This document shows, piece by piece, positions 23,634 through 36,447 of a DNA stretch of 64,000 nt. The notes beneath the pieces are model-generated. The model was given only the letters and a program-made list of their open reading frames with translations, was not told the DNA's origin and made no database searches. The position numbers were made by a program, and so were the translations under genes. How positions within the stretch are numbered: position 1 is the first letter of the stretch; the number at the start of each line of letters is the position of its first letter. This DNA comes from Kudoa neothunni (lineage: Eukaryota > Cnidaria): the NCBI GenBank assembly GCA_964304625.1, contig OZ199840.1:6634001-6698000 (forward strand). The letters run 5' to 3'.

Positions 23634-24424
23634 TACAAAACTTCTTTTATGCGTTGGATTTAGTAAACTATTGGCCCCAGATTACAATTCATTATGAAAT
23701 CAATTGGTGTTTTTGAAACAGGTGGCTTAATTAAGCTCCAAACAATCCCATTTTTTCCTTCAGCGGAGTTTTGGTTACATTCGATTTCTTAGCATTCGTC
23801 AGATGATTCTAGAAACTCAGACGAGCAGTCTTCGATTTCACTACCATATGATTCGAACTCATCAACAAATTCCGAAAAATCACTGCTCATAGTTAGTTTT
23901 TAAAACAAGCCAACCACGCGCGTTTAATGACGCTATTTTTTAGGTTATCCGCCGCACTTTAATTTACTAATTAAAATACTTAAGAACCTTAATGATTATT
24001 GTTCGAATCGAATAAAACATGAGATTCTAAGAGTTAATTGCTCCCATACTATAAATGTTCGCCCCTATAACCTGTGAGAATACATCGTCCCTCGTGTTTT
24101 AGATAATTCCGTAAAATTTTATTAAGATTCAATATTTAAATTGAAAATATATCAATAGCTCGAATAACATTTATTAAATATGGATCAATTTATGTGAGAA
24201 GCAAGAGGAACCACGCACCGTGTAGATGACGAAACATCCGATGCAATGATGATACCGTCCGAATAAGATTATGAAGGATTAATCTATGATATTGTTGAGA
24301 TTTTCCTCCAATACCTCTCATTAGAATATAATATAATTTTACCGAACGTTTTATAATAATATTTAACTAAATTTATCAAAAAAAAACTGGGGTGAAATAC
24401 ACTCCAATGACGTTAGAGGGTTAA

Positions 24425-25530
24425 GAGTATAATTAAAGGACGTTAAGTATTTGCCAAAAACGTAATATCCACCGTTTTCTCTCTGTTTCTCTTAATGTTT
24501 CTAGAAGACTCTTAATTTAAAATTCGTAGCGTTTTGCCATTGTATACGCTAGAAGATGAATTTTTGACATACATCATCCATTTGTTAATCCCCGGTTATA
24601 TCACGTTAATCTCTGTTCTTGATATGAGTATCGCAGTTCATCATTCATTTCATGATCACGTGGCATTTTAACCTTTTTTTAATTGAGAAGAGAATTTTAT
24701 TTTGAAATCAATACATTAAGTGCCGGTAAATATCTATTTTTCTATAAAATGATAAATGCGCATGCGGTTTCCAGTATACTCTGGTACGTGAGGCATATTA
24801 CCCTCAGTACATAACTGTATATTCGTGTTAAGGTTTTTAATGATCCCCTGAGAAATATAATAAATATTTTAATTTTGTGTATGAACTAGTAACTGTATTT
24901 ATTATTTATTAATCATTTACTCCAAACCATTAATGACTATCCTTATTGTCTCATTGGATGTAAGCGGATCTAAATACCCGAAGCATTAACTGCGCTCGAT
25001 GCCAAAAAATTATGTGATAATCAAAAGATTTTACTCCTATGTATCGACTTATATCATTTATGGAATTTGATAGAATAAATTATTGTTCTTTTCAACCCAT
25101 GATCTATTTCTAATTCTAAATGCCAAGGTTAAGACCTGATAAAGGTTTATGCATAATGAATAATATATTTATATTCGATTAACACTACCTGCTATAGTAG
25201 ATTTGAAGATGCATAAACAAAATTTCCTTGGAAACACTCACTATAGTGCGTATTACCAATTGAATAGGGAATAGTTATAACTGGCTCATCGTTGAAGATA
25301 TTTTTTACAGAAAACCTCCACATATTGCACTAAACCTTTATCGGAGTATAATCACGATGTATTGTTCGGTTACATATTTTGTATAAAGAGGTGTAGATTT
25401 AATTGTTAATTTATAGTGAGGGTTGCAGGAAAAATAGATTTTGAACCATAAATCGCATTAATTATTTTCCGAAGAAATATAAAAAAAAGCGATACTTTAA
25501 TTCCAATTTCTGTTTATTTAATCTGGCCCA
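24425..25530. other. Intergenic, 5' flank of the ceramide synthase gene
   Basis: 1.1 kb AT-rich DNA with no readable gene or element. It should contain the promoter of the TLC gene. Confidence 0.5.
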
Positions 25531-27119
25531 ATGACTTTACTTGACCATATTGATTTGGTAGAGGAAAAATTTTCTTATTTCTATGATGCGATGAAACCTT
25601 TTCCTGATTGTCTATACCAATACATCGAAGACTGTAAGGTGTATGGCGTGCCTCCACTGCGATACTTTACAACTGTCTTGTTGTTGACTTTTGTTATGCA
25701 TTCAATTAGAAGTTTTTTCAATAAACAAGTTTTTCAAGTAGCTCTCCTTGGCATATCATTATGTGAACATTTTTATGGTACTAATAATTTTATACACGTA
25801 GAAAATGTGTCATAATTTAAATATACTGCCAAAAAATGCGAGGAAAGTTCAAGATTCCTTGTGGAAAGTTGTGTACTATGTGCATTTTTGGAGTTATTGC
25901 TATTATGTTGTTTCGAAAAATGAAATAGTTGAAAAAAAACCTTTTGATTGCAGGTAATAGTCACTTTTTATTGGAATATACTATCAAAATTATAATATTT
26001 GGTTGTAACAATGCGTATAATTACAAAGCTATAAACACTCCTAGTCATAGTAATATTTGTTCAATAAATATTCAGCTTTAATTATATTAATGTAATGAGT
26101 TTTAAAATAAAATTATTTCAAAAGCCTGATTAAAGAACATGACATATATGTTTTTATCTGTAAGAATTTTACTAGTCGCCAACAAAAACTACAATAGTAC
26201 TTTTCTGAACCCGCTATATTGTTAAATCTTTATAGTGGATCGCCAATTTCTTGACCCACACATTTTGTTGGTGTGTACCTTTCACACAAAATAATAAATG
26301 TTTTTATTATAATACTTTATTATGAAAACCATTGTATTCACATGTATCAATTTATTATTCAATTGATTTATCTAGATGTTATCCCATCTGATATTTATTC
26401 GTTGTATTGTATATGTGGAACGTTTTATCTTTATTCTATATATACCACATTCTTTTTGGATTATTGGAGGTCCGATTCAGGGTTATTGGTTATTCATCAT
26501 CTGGTTACCCTTAATTTATTGACCATCTCGTTAAATATAAAGTAATCGCTATTGTCTAATCTCCACATAGCATATTCATTCCACAAATTTGTCAATATCC
26601 ACAATGAATCATTTAGGGCTGTTTATATGGGAGCATGGGTTCTGTATACAGTGGAGATAAATGATATTTTCCTTGAGTTGGCGAAATCTTTGAAATATTT
26701 CTCACAAGGAGAAAATAACTATAGGGAACTTTTTGACAAGCTTGCCCACATAAGTTTTTTCTTTTTTATTGCTTTATGGTAGATTATTCTATTTGAATTT
26801 CCGCTGTATATTTCATTATATTCATTTTAGGTTGTATATGCGAATATACAAATTTTACACTGATGGACTAATCCGCCTTCTAAATTCTGTACCTGATGTT
26901 TTTAGCCCTACTCTACCAATGTCACTTACCGCCTTCTTCTATCTGGTTTTCCTCTTTTTGATGTTCCTATATTGGACTAGTATTATGATAAAAGTTTTAA
27001 TTAACAGTGCTCTGGGTGATTTTCATTTAATATGCATATATGTATATATATACTGTGTTTTTTTAGGCAAAAGTGAAATTAAAGATGTAAGGGAAGATGT
27101 CGACAATGACACCAATTAA
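25531..27119 (+). CDS. Ceramide synthase-like (Lag1/TLC domain) protein
   Basis: Ceramide synthases are ER membrane enzymes that N-acylate sphingoid bases. Exons seen: 25531-25737, 25802-25953, one starting about 26376 and ending 26541, 26617-26778, 26831-27015, 27067-27119; the last four join in phase (introns 75, 52 and 51 nt) and the first two also (64 nt). The junction between 25953 and 26376 is unresolved; a small exon may be missed. The family signature is clear: DYWRSDSGLLVIHHLVT, then AVYMGAWVLYTVEIND and IFLELAKSLKYF, which align without gaps to human CERS5 (HHLVT ... FLLEAAKLANYA). The C-terminus KSEIKDVREDVDND is the acidic tail typical of the family. The conserved LHD of the Lag motif is TVE here; the later Asp remains. 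No homeobox-like domain is seen. Confidence 0.85.
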
Positions 27120-28680
27120 CCCCTTAATTAAACATATTTTTCGGCTTCGTTATGTTTTACTCTTTGATTTTAAATTCTTTTTTGTCTTTACTATGGAAAT
27201 TTTCATATTTCTTTTTGTCTAATTCATCCTCAAACATACAGGGAAGGTTGCATCTCCCTAAATAACAACAATAAAGTTAACGACAAGTAACCTCCCCGAA
27301 TCACCCAAAATCAAACTACGATTTATTTCTATTTTGTAGTATTTGTTCTTTCCTAGCAGTCCTAATGTTATTAAAACTTTTTTATTGGGTTTGTCTAATA
27401 TTAACTCATAAAATTTGAATGAAAGTTTCATTCTACCTATTTTCAGTAATATATTTTTTTGTTAATCTTATTAAAAATTGGAGAAATTTCTAGGCTTACA
27501 AATACATTTTAAATGTTTAAATTCGTTTTTCATGTTAATTTATGACATAATCACAATTTTTTTTATACAAATAAGGGGCTTTTTTGCGAATTAGTGAATA
27601 AATTTTGATGGGAGATAAATGTTGAGCGCGTAAACCTCGTCACAAGAATCCAGAAAATATTTTTCATATAGAAATATACTATAATTCTTTATATCAACAA
27701 ATAACATTGAGTGTTATCGATTATAACAGTTAATTTCATGACGTCTAAAATAAGACCGGGAGCGTCGAAAAGATATTTCGATAAATTTTTTCAATTCTAT
27801 CAACCATTACTTCACAGGTTAATATGCAAGGTAGAGCAGCTGTGATTATAACGGTTTTGTTAGACTCTCTTCTATTCTTAAAAATAATCATGTGAGTCTC
27901 TTCTTTAAGTCCACTCATGATTCCTCATCACAATAGGATGGTTAACTTTAATCTGCAGTTTAGAAAATTCTCAAGTCTAATAACAAAAAAGATTTAATTT
28001 TTTAATACCCATAAATAATTATCTTGTCATATAGCAGCAAAATTACTATTGAAGATAAAGTGGCCGCATGGATTTTTTATACAATTCATCGTTTTAACCA
28101 TCGCCAAATTGAGGTATGATTTTTATGTTTAATTTAACAAACAGGTATTGTGTATCGATTGATCCAATCAACTCATAACAACTTGGCAAAGCTGTTATTG
28201 AGGTCAGCGGTTAAACAACATTCGTTGGTTTCACGCAACATGATTATTGGAGCTGTTCACATTAAATTTTCAACGAAAAACTAAATTCAACGAAAAACTA
28301 AATTACGGAATTATAACTTACGATTTTAAAACGATTAGTGTCTTTTTAAGATATCGAATATTTTTTTAATAACAAAAAGATGATATTCAAAATCTTTTCT
28401 ATCGTCAAAATAGTATATTTATCTTAATTATAATTGACGACATACGGTTCAAAGTGGCCGAATGGTCTGTAACTTTTTGGGTTGAGCAGTAATCTACGTT
28501 GTACGTACTTTTATATAAGGAATTAAGAATAAACCCTCAAATAATATGAGCTCTTTTGCTGATAAAATACAAAATAAATAAATATTTTTAAAGTTAGTCC
28601 GAGGATAGGATCGTAGAGAGAGGATAAAACTTTGTATATGTTATCGGTTTACACTCTATATATTTAGCAAAATTAATAAT
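27120..28680. other. Gene-free stretch
   Basis: AT-rich with no readable gene or transposon. Probably the 3' end of the ceramide synthase transcript plus old decayed DNA. Confidence 0.5.
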
Positions 28681-28692
28681 ATAGTTAAGACG

Positions 28693-28921
28693 TTGGAGAG
28701 CAGTTTGGATCAAATAATAAATGCAAGAAAAGGGTCAAATGAGAAATTTATCAAAGAGCCTATCATTGGACGCTCTACTAGCAGCGAAAAATTTTTGTTT
28801 GATTGTTTAGAAAAATCAACATGCGTAATTACGTTTCCAAAGATCGAAAATTTACTTACTAATCAAACTTATAGTTGCCTACAATCTATCAATATGAAGA
28901 GCGTCAAGTTCGTTGGTAAGA
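28693..28921 (+). CDS. Possible internal exon of an unknown gene
   Basis: An open stretch of about 76 codons with coding-like composition (SLDQIINARKGSNEKFIKEP, then a Ser/Thr/Leu-rich part) that begins without ATG just after an AG and ends at GTTG followed by GTAAGA, a near-consensus splice donor at 28922. That is the form of an internal exon, but I could not find matching exons before or after. No family is recognised. Confidence 0.3.
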
Positions 28922-28935
28922 CTCATTGCGTTTAG

Positions 28936-29820
28936 GATATAGGCTTTCGGAATCGTAAATAATTATTAAAAACGTTGACTAAGAAAAAATAGTTTTATAT
29001 TAATCAGAAAATTTGTTTCTTTCAACAATTATTTGATGAGCTTGTTATCAACATATATTCTAATTGCTAAAAGAAAAATATTTTTTATTGCCTTTAACAA
29101 AATAATAAAGAAAGGCATAAATCAGCCTTTAAAACGCCTATCAATACTAGATTTAGCGTCTGTGGTGAATTTTTAAATGTTGGTAGTTTAAACTTTTCAA
29201 TATGAAAAAACAACTAAGTTTTATGAAAAGAGATAGTTTAAAATTCACATGAAAATAAAGAAGGTGAACTGCAATAAGACGTTTAATATCTATTATTGGA
29301 TTGCAAAATTTTATAAATTATTTAAAAATATGAAACTAAAAATTTTTTTATCTCGCAAATAACACCAATTTTCCTGTAAATTGAAATCGTATAAATATAG
29401 AATTCATTTTTCTCCCAAAGAACACTGCGTGTTCTCCGTCTCATGAATCGGAAATCATACCTCTTCTTACATCAATATGGATTATTTAAGGCTAATGGAT
29501 AAATTTCTTTTATTGAAACATGAATAATATCTGTAAACTCTACATTTAAAGTTTGTTTCATGATAAGACTTAGGAATAATGCTTAACATAAGAACATCAT
29601 TTTTTTTCATAAGGTGATATTTAACATAAAATCATACTTTTATCAATCTTAATATTTACGGACTAAGCACCAAGTGTATAAATTTTATTTTGTTTTCCAT
29701 TCATTAATGGTAATTCAAACTTTTTGGGCAGGAGTACAGTATAAGAAATCTGATAAGAATAGACCGAGTTGTGGAAATTTTAGATAATTGGAAGGGCAAA
29801 AACTAATCTTTAATATGAGC
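28936..29820. other. Gene-free stretch
   Basis: AT-rich; nothing recognised. Confidence 0.5.
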
Positions 29821-29822
29821 TT

Positions 29823-29859
29823 GAGGTCTAATAGACCCCAAATGCACTCGGAAGGTTAA
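29823..29859. mobile_element. Orphan piggyBac right end
   Basis: GAGGTCTAATAGACCCC palindrome, then CTCGGAAGGTTAA: the same order (palindrome, short spacer, CTTCC, TTAA) as complete elements here. No matching left end or transposase was found upstream, so it is a solo end or a truncated copy. Confidence 0.5.
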
Positions 29860-32479
29860 AGAAAAGAAATGAGACAGAGAGAGGAAATTTGAATTTATGT
29901 GAAATTCGACATTAAACAAGACATCAGATAAACATGAAAAAACAATACCTTAATGAGTTTCTAAGAAATGACAAAAAAATTCAAATGTTTAATTGATGTT
30001 ATCTATGGTAAATAAATGGATATCTAAGTCAAAATGATTACAAAAAATAAAAATATTGGAAGCAATGCGGATAAAACATCTGTATAACGCTTAAAAATAC
30101 TTAAATTAAAAAATTATACATGTGAATATTGGTGATTTAAGGTATTTAAAAAAATGAGCGTACAAATGGAAAGTTAGGAATCACGCACTATCAAAATTAT
30201 TGCGTTTTATTCTGACGTATTTTGGAATGTAAAGCTACAATCAACTAGTCTCACTTTCTATAATGAATTCTTCAAAATCTGTCCATAATCAAATATTAAT
30301 TTTTATTTTTACAATCGAAACAAAAACTAGCGGTTCCAACTTGGAATGGGCATGACCTTTACGAGGGCCACCTCTCGATCTATTCCACAAAATGATTTGC
30401 TCGGTTAAATTAAATTCTTTGCCGTTTTTTATGAGGACACAAACAAGAGATTAATTTAATTATTCCATAGGGAGCAAGGTGCAATCCCTGAAAATTATAC
30501 ACAAATCCTCCCGGAGAAAGAGAACTACTCTTAGTCCCACACAAATTACTTTCCCATCCAATAATACAATTTATATTATCTTTCAACTTAAAAGGACTTT
30601 ATTCCCTTATCAATTAGATATGTTTATTTTTAGTAATATAGTTAAAACCTCGCCAGAAATTATTATTAACTAATATTAAAAATCCCAATGTTTCTGTTTT
30701 TAGATGGTTAATTTTTTTACCTATTTAAAATTATTTTTTTAATCACATTCTTTGGCAAAGTTTTAAAACACAAACACCCGTTTAAATTTATTTAAAACTT
30801 TGTGTTTTGTATACATCATGTTTTTCTTAATAAAAGCTAAAAAAATGATAAAATAATATATTTCGAAATAAAATCATAATTATAATATAAATTATATTAC
30901 AAAATAAGCTTTTCTGCATGAAGTAAACCCCAGGTCGGTCTAATTAAACCGAGGAGTTCTGCCCGACTCTATGAATGCTGTAGGCCATAAATAGTCCCCT
31001 TGCATTATGTATCTGCCAATAATGTTGGAATTTAATCCATTAAACACTTACCTTCGTGATGATAAACAACCCAGAAGTCCCGCCAATTTCAACTTCAAGG
31101 CCCTCAAAATTGTGGACCGGAAAATTTTTTATTACCTAATGTTGTGGTCCCAATAGACATTTTAATTACAGACCTATAGGATTAAATCCAAATTACACGG
31201 TGTATAACAAATTCCCTGAGGAGAAATAGGTTTTCGATAAATTATCACTAATACATCAACGATACTGTTATTACATTACTTTGTTTAGGGTCAATTTGTA
31301 GGATCCACAAAATCTAAAAACGTCGTTTTATTTTAACACATTAACAGTAGGAGACGACCATTCAGAGTTTTCACAAGAATTAGGATACTTTGATTTTTCT
31401 AATCACGTGAGTTCATCATTTACTTTATCTTCAGGTAGAAAGTTATTCGTATAATTTTGCAAAACATGTTCTTTTGCATTATTGGATGCATTGAGTCTAG
31501 TAGTATATTCTCCCGTCAAATATCATCGAATAAAGAGAAGACAAGGAAATTTATTTATAAAGTCAATTTCTTTTATTGAGTCGCACTTCACCAGAAGAAA
31601 CATCATGTACTTCAAAATATCTCTTCTGCGTAATCATTTTTTATATGATTTAATAACAACACATTGAATTTATGCTTGTTTCCTTTTCATCTCATTTTTA
31701 AGTGTAAAGTACAAACAGTTTTAATAATATTTCCGCAATGGTTCCTATAAATAATACTATTTTCTCGGTTTTGTCACGTTATTTTTGCCAGGTAACTTTT
31801 CAATAATATATGGAATGATCATCATTTCAGAACCAGTGTTCAATTTCGAAACTACTCATACTAATATCCGTTTCAATCATAAATGTCAAATGTTTTGATT
31901 GTATTATAATGAGTCAATGGTCATAATATCATAGTTTGTACAAAATGTTTATCCGTTGTAGTGGTTGTTATGGCTAATAGATAGCGCGGACAGGGATTAG
32001 GATTATTATTAGTACTGGTATCACGTTGGAGTTTCAAATATTGTTTCTATTCGCGTTTGCTCATACTTCACAGTGGTTGAATCAACTTTTGAGACTTTTG
32101 GTTATTATGTTGAAAACAGTACCGATTAATTATGACATTGTTTTTAACACTGATTGCATGTAACTTGTTCGAATTTACATTTAATACGTAGATGCTCTTT
32201 TCTCCCGAATGAACAGTATATTCCTTTTATTCGGTGGTGGCTTGTAGTTTTAATTAGTGAATATGCTGCAATATTATAAAAATTTTTGTAATCGTTTGTT
32301 CAGAATTGAATAAATTCCAGGTGGGAAAACAATCAACTGCTTTTAAACCACTTGTAATCTTAAGGATATCACCAAAGTGTGGATATATACCTATGAGCCT
32401 ATAGATGAAAACACAACCTGTCAGCCGACACTGTGAATCGTACAGCGTCTCCACCCCGCAGATTGTATCTGGGTGGCTC
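29860..32479. other. Mostly featureless stretch
   Basis: 2.6 kb with no assignable gene. The only unusual part is 30920-31240, visibly richer in G+C, where minus-strand frames carry EGLEVEIGGTSGLF before a good donor (AAGGTAAGTG). It may be a decayed or real pair of exons, but no protein family is recognised. Confidence 0.4.
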
Positions 32480-33355
32480 TAGGGATTAAGACGGTTTCAT
32501 ATTTCGGTTTTGTAAATAATTTTCTCAATCATCATTGTAAATTTTTGTGCAAGCAAAAAAAATTTGAAAATGTGATAGAATTAAATCGTGCTTTAGTCAC
32601 TCTTTGTTTAAACATACTCTTTTAATACAAATTTTTAATTATTTTACAATAGAATTCAATTCTATATAAGCTTTTATGGTTATAATTAATTTTATTATTT
32701 AACATTGTTTGTAATTACCTTTAAAAACGATTATAAGTATTTTAAGTTAAAATTTTTTCAAACGCACCAATAAAAATTTCTATAATTCAACTTCAATTTA
32801 GTTATTTCTATTTTCGTAAATAAACACAATGGTCTTAAGTTTCGAGACACTCAGTTTTGTTCTCAACGGGAAATAACACGTTTGCGTAGGGAAAAACATC
32901 TTTTTGAGCCAATACTTGCAGGCCTTATGTTAAAAAGAGTTTTATGAACCCTTTCTAAACGATCTGACATCATACTGCGACTTAAAAAATTGGTAATTTC
33001 GTCGGAATCCGAACGATATTTTGAATTTTTTGGTCTGGCCGCGTAAATTATCAAATCGTCTAAATTCATATCAGCTTCGGAAGGTTCATAGTTGTGGATT
33101 TGATCATTCGGTTCAATTAAATTTAATTTCTTCTTGTAGCTCAAAATTTAAGGGTCTTCTCTATAATAAACTCTTTTCATATATGTTTGAATCGAAGCTT
33201 AAAAACATAAATATATCGGACCAAATGGTGCGTCGTTCAAAGCAGCGTCTGATAAGGGAGAGATCCTCAACTGTATTGGTTAGTACGAAGTCACATTGTG
33301 CAATATTTATTTTTGACTCTGAAATTTACTTCAAGCTTTTTCCATCGGAGCTGAC
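32480..33355 (-). mobile_element. Truncated hAT copy, inverted relative of the 52480 element
   Basis: Starts TAGGGATTAAGACGG, matching the right end of the 52480-55910 hAT in reverse (TAGGGGTTAAGACGG), and runs about 875 bp in close similarity. The minus-strand frame 32863-33144 reads DQIHNYEPSEADMNLDDLI ... IRPASIGSKRCFSLRKRVIS, the hAT dimerisation region. Upstream parts of the transposase are missing. A matching 8-bp duplication could not be found because the other end is absent. Confidence 0.8.
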
Positions 33356-33591
33356 TCCTAGTTTAATATAAATTCGACAGGTGCCTCATAAAGTTTTAGC
33401 CTCTCTTACACCCTTTGATCTATTACAATAATGGTTTCCAAAATAACAAATGTATTAAATATAACAGTATTTTAATTTCCCATTAAATTTTTTGGACGAG
33501 AACACGTTTGACGTAATTAATTTTTTTAATCTCTATCTATTAAGTTACGTAATGATCTTTTTTTCGTGTGACTTTAAAGAATCTTCTAGCT

Positions 33592-34795
33592 CAGAGGTCA
33601 GCAACCGAAAGAGCCAATTATTGATGCGGGAAAATTTTTTCTACTTCCGAAATCGCACGTTAAATTTAGGCTCGACAATCAAAATATCTACCTTTGAAAC
33701 CATGAGTACATACATTTCAGAAAAATCTGGAGAAAATGTTCCAATTAGTCTATTTATACGTTGCTCTATAACTAATCAACCTATTATTTTTATTAGTAGC
33801 ATTTTAATGCAGGAAGAGATAATACAAATAAAAAAGGTATTCACCTGAATTTTTCTGATTACTTCAAATAATATTGTAATTTCGTTTTTGATCATTTCCA
33901 TTATAATGAATTAGAAATTTTACCATTGACCTCTTTACAACAAATATCCGATATAAAATTCACTTTCATGAATATTATTGTCAATAAAAATAAGATTTCA
34001 ATCATATAATTTAATCTTTTAAAATTGAAATAATTATTTTCTAGTGTATTTTCCTGAATTTAATTACTTCAACGACATTTCATACGGGGTTTTCTTTGTA
34101 TTAAAATTAAATAACGTTTAATATCACGAGAATTCTTTTTAATGGATAAAATTTAATAAAAATGCATGTATACCTACTTTTTTATGTAAAAAAGTTGATT
34201 CAACAAAATTTTTAAACTGAAAAAACTATCAACACTTCCATAAGTCTAATTTAAAGGTTTACGAAATGTTGTGAATATCACCAAATAAGACGTATTTTGT
34301 ATAATACCTGAAAAATTTATTTTTAAGTAGTTTCAGTTTAATAACAACCTTTTTATTAAGGAGGAATTTTGATTAATGATAAAAAATAACTTTTTTATTT
34401 AAAACCGCAGATAAAATTGAGAAAATTTAGAATTATTTCGCCTCGTTAATTATTGCATATGCATAGGACTACATTCTATGAAGAATTTTTAATATTTATA
34501 ATTTATAAGTTTTTTCTGGATCTTTCCTTTCTATATTTAACTTTTACGTTGCGGATTAAGAAAATTAGTTCAAGTTGGTGAACTTGTAGTACCATGTATT
34601 CATTTCAATGTCCGTATATTTCCATTAAAAATGAATTATTTCCAATGAAAACTCAAAATTTGAACGTAATAATGAGTTCAGCAACTAGAAATTATATAAT
34701 TTCATCGCGGTTTAACCTTAGATATTCTAGTTTATACTACGTACGTAAAATGGGGAGCCACATCCGGCTCGCGAGCCTCAGGTTGCCGACCCCAG
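33592..34795. mobile_element. hAT-like MITE with GGTCGGCAACC ends
   Basis: Left CAGAGGTCAGCAACCGAAAGA and, reversed on the right, CTGGGGTCGGCAACCTGAGG, followed by a GAGCC block on each side. This is the widespread non-autonomous hAT end with GGTCGGCAACC. The 1.2 kb body has no transposase. The 8-bp flanks are too diverged to prove the duplication. Confidence 0.6.
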
Positions 34796-34799
34796 TTTC

Positions 34800-35627
34800 A
34801 ACCGATGAAGCTAGATAAATTTTCTCTTTACTTAAAACGAATCACTCTTAACACTGCCGTATATTATTTCTTATTCTCGCATATTATAAATATTTAAAAA
34901 AATTCACATTAATGAGGAAAAATTATTTATTATTTACAATCATTAATATTAAATATAAACATAATTCATAATTATAAGTATTACAAGTTTTGTAAGTTTA
35001 TTTCCATAACATTTTTACACCCTTTTTCAGAGTTACCCCTTTTTATGTACCTCAAAAGGTCAGGTAAAATACCTTTTAGCGAACAAAAAAATGCGTATAA
35101 ATATGCCAATACAGGGTGTGTACTTTGATAGATTTGATTTAGTTAGGTCGATTTAAGGATGGATCATCGAATTAGGACTCAAAACAGTCTAGGAATAATC
35201 AATTGTGATAATGTAAAATCAAAAATTATTTCAACGATCCCATTGTGTATACAAATAAACTGATATTTTAGATTTTTAAGTCACCGATTTTTATCGTAAA
35301 ATTTAATTTATAAAAGTATGTTTAAGTAGTAATGCAAATTATAGACTTAAGAATCCTCAGAATTAGGAGAAATTCGTTTTCGTGGCAATAGACATCCCCG
35401 ACATGGGATTATACGCTAGCGCGGTAATAGCCATCGCCTTTGAAAATCATTCATAAATTGGTTCTATTTCATACTTTTTATCATATACTGTAACGGTGGA
35501 GTTAGTTGCGCTGTCGATAGGAGAAGCCATGATAAAATATACTCGAAAAGTAATCTACTTAGATATCACTAATCTAAATCCGGTTGACGCGTGTCATCCG
35601 TTACATATACAAACAAATTTTCCAACA
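34800..35627. other. Gene-free stretch
   Basis: AT-rich; possible remains of the inverted hAT copy between 32480 and 36447, not assignable. Confidence 0.4.
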
Positions 35628-36447
35628 TCAAATTTATCTATATATGTTTTTATTGATTTTAAGTGTGAGTGGTTTAAAAACGACATAATCACGTGCTCTC
35701 AAAATGCATTTTCTCCATTTTCTTAGAACTAATAAGTTTTTTAATAATAAATCAATATTACATTTGTTGGGGCTGATAGTTAGTCTGCGGCATCAAAGAT
35801 ATAATGACACACATTATCTTGATCAGTACCTATGTGTATTAATATACAGTTGGCGCTAACTATATAAACACACATACTAGCCTCTACATTATTATTGTTA
35901 TATTTGAACGATGGTTCCTTGCCCTAACAATATTTTATATAAATATTTAAATTCAATGGGTTAATAACTTAAGATTGATTATATGAAATTATTATAAAAT
36001 AAAAAGAGTTGTTATTTTTATACATTTGTTAGTTTAACGCTGTTATATGTGTACCAATAAAAATAATAACCGTAATTCACATTTTGTGTTTACATTTTGG
36101 AAAATTCTCAATTCGTACATTTTACCGAATTTGTTGTTACCAAATTATAACATAAAAAAACTCATTATTATCATTTAAAAAATTATGACCTAAAACAAAT
36201 TGTACGACATAAAGATGTATTTTTTAAAATTCAAAAAGTATTTTTATTGTAGTGAAACATGAGATGTTTGTGTGAAGTCTGCAATAAGTTAGTTTATATA
36301 AAATTGTTATATATCAATATCAAAAAATTTAAATAGTAATAATAAATAACTTTTGAGTTAATAACTACGAAAGAAACATAAAAATTCAATGTTTGTTGAA
36401 AAAAGATGGAGATTACACGCGTATCCGACCACGTTCGGATGAATGGA
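35628..36447 (-). repeat. Inverted copy of the 52750-53720 repeat
   Basis: Begins CAAATTTATCTATATATG and ends ATCCGACCACGTTCGGATG; both ends and several internal blocks (GTGCTCTCAAAATGCATTTT, AAAAATTCAATGTTTGT) recur in reverse orientation inside the hAT at 52480-55910. About 0.8 kb. It lacks the long inverted arms that flank the other copy. Confidence 0.7.

Larger units (their letters stand above)
15943..24420 (-). mobile_element. piggyBac D, outermost element of a nested stack
   Basis: TTAA at 15939-15942 and 24421-24424. The left end TTAACCCTCTAACGAACTTG matches the reversed right end TTAACCCTCTAACGTCATTG. Palindromic motifs occur at 15956-15976 and 16132-16152 on the left (TTGGGGTC ... 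and ... GGACCCCAA). On the minus strand at 23640-23895 is an acidic N-terminus (MSSDFSEFVDEFESYGSEIE) followed by NGIVWSLIKP, typical just before the piggyBac core. The rest of the transposase is not readable. Its own DNA is only about 0.9 kb at the left and 0.8 kb at the right; 16849-22316 is piggyBac E and 22339-23633 is a Tc1 element. That the two outer pieces are one element rests on matching ends and orientation. Confidence 0.65.
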
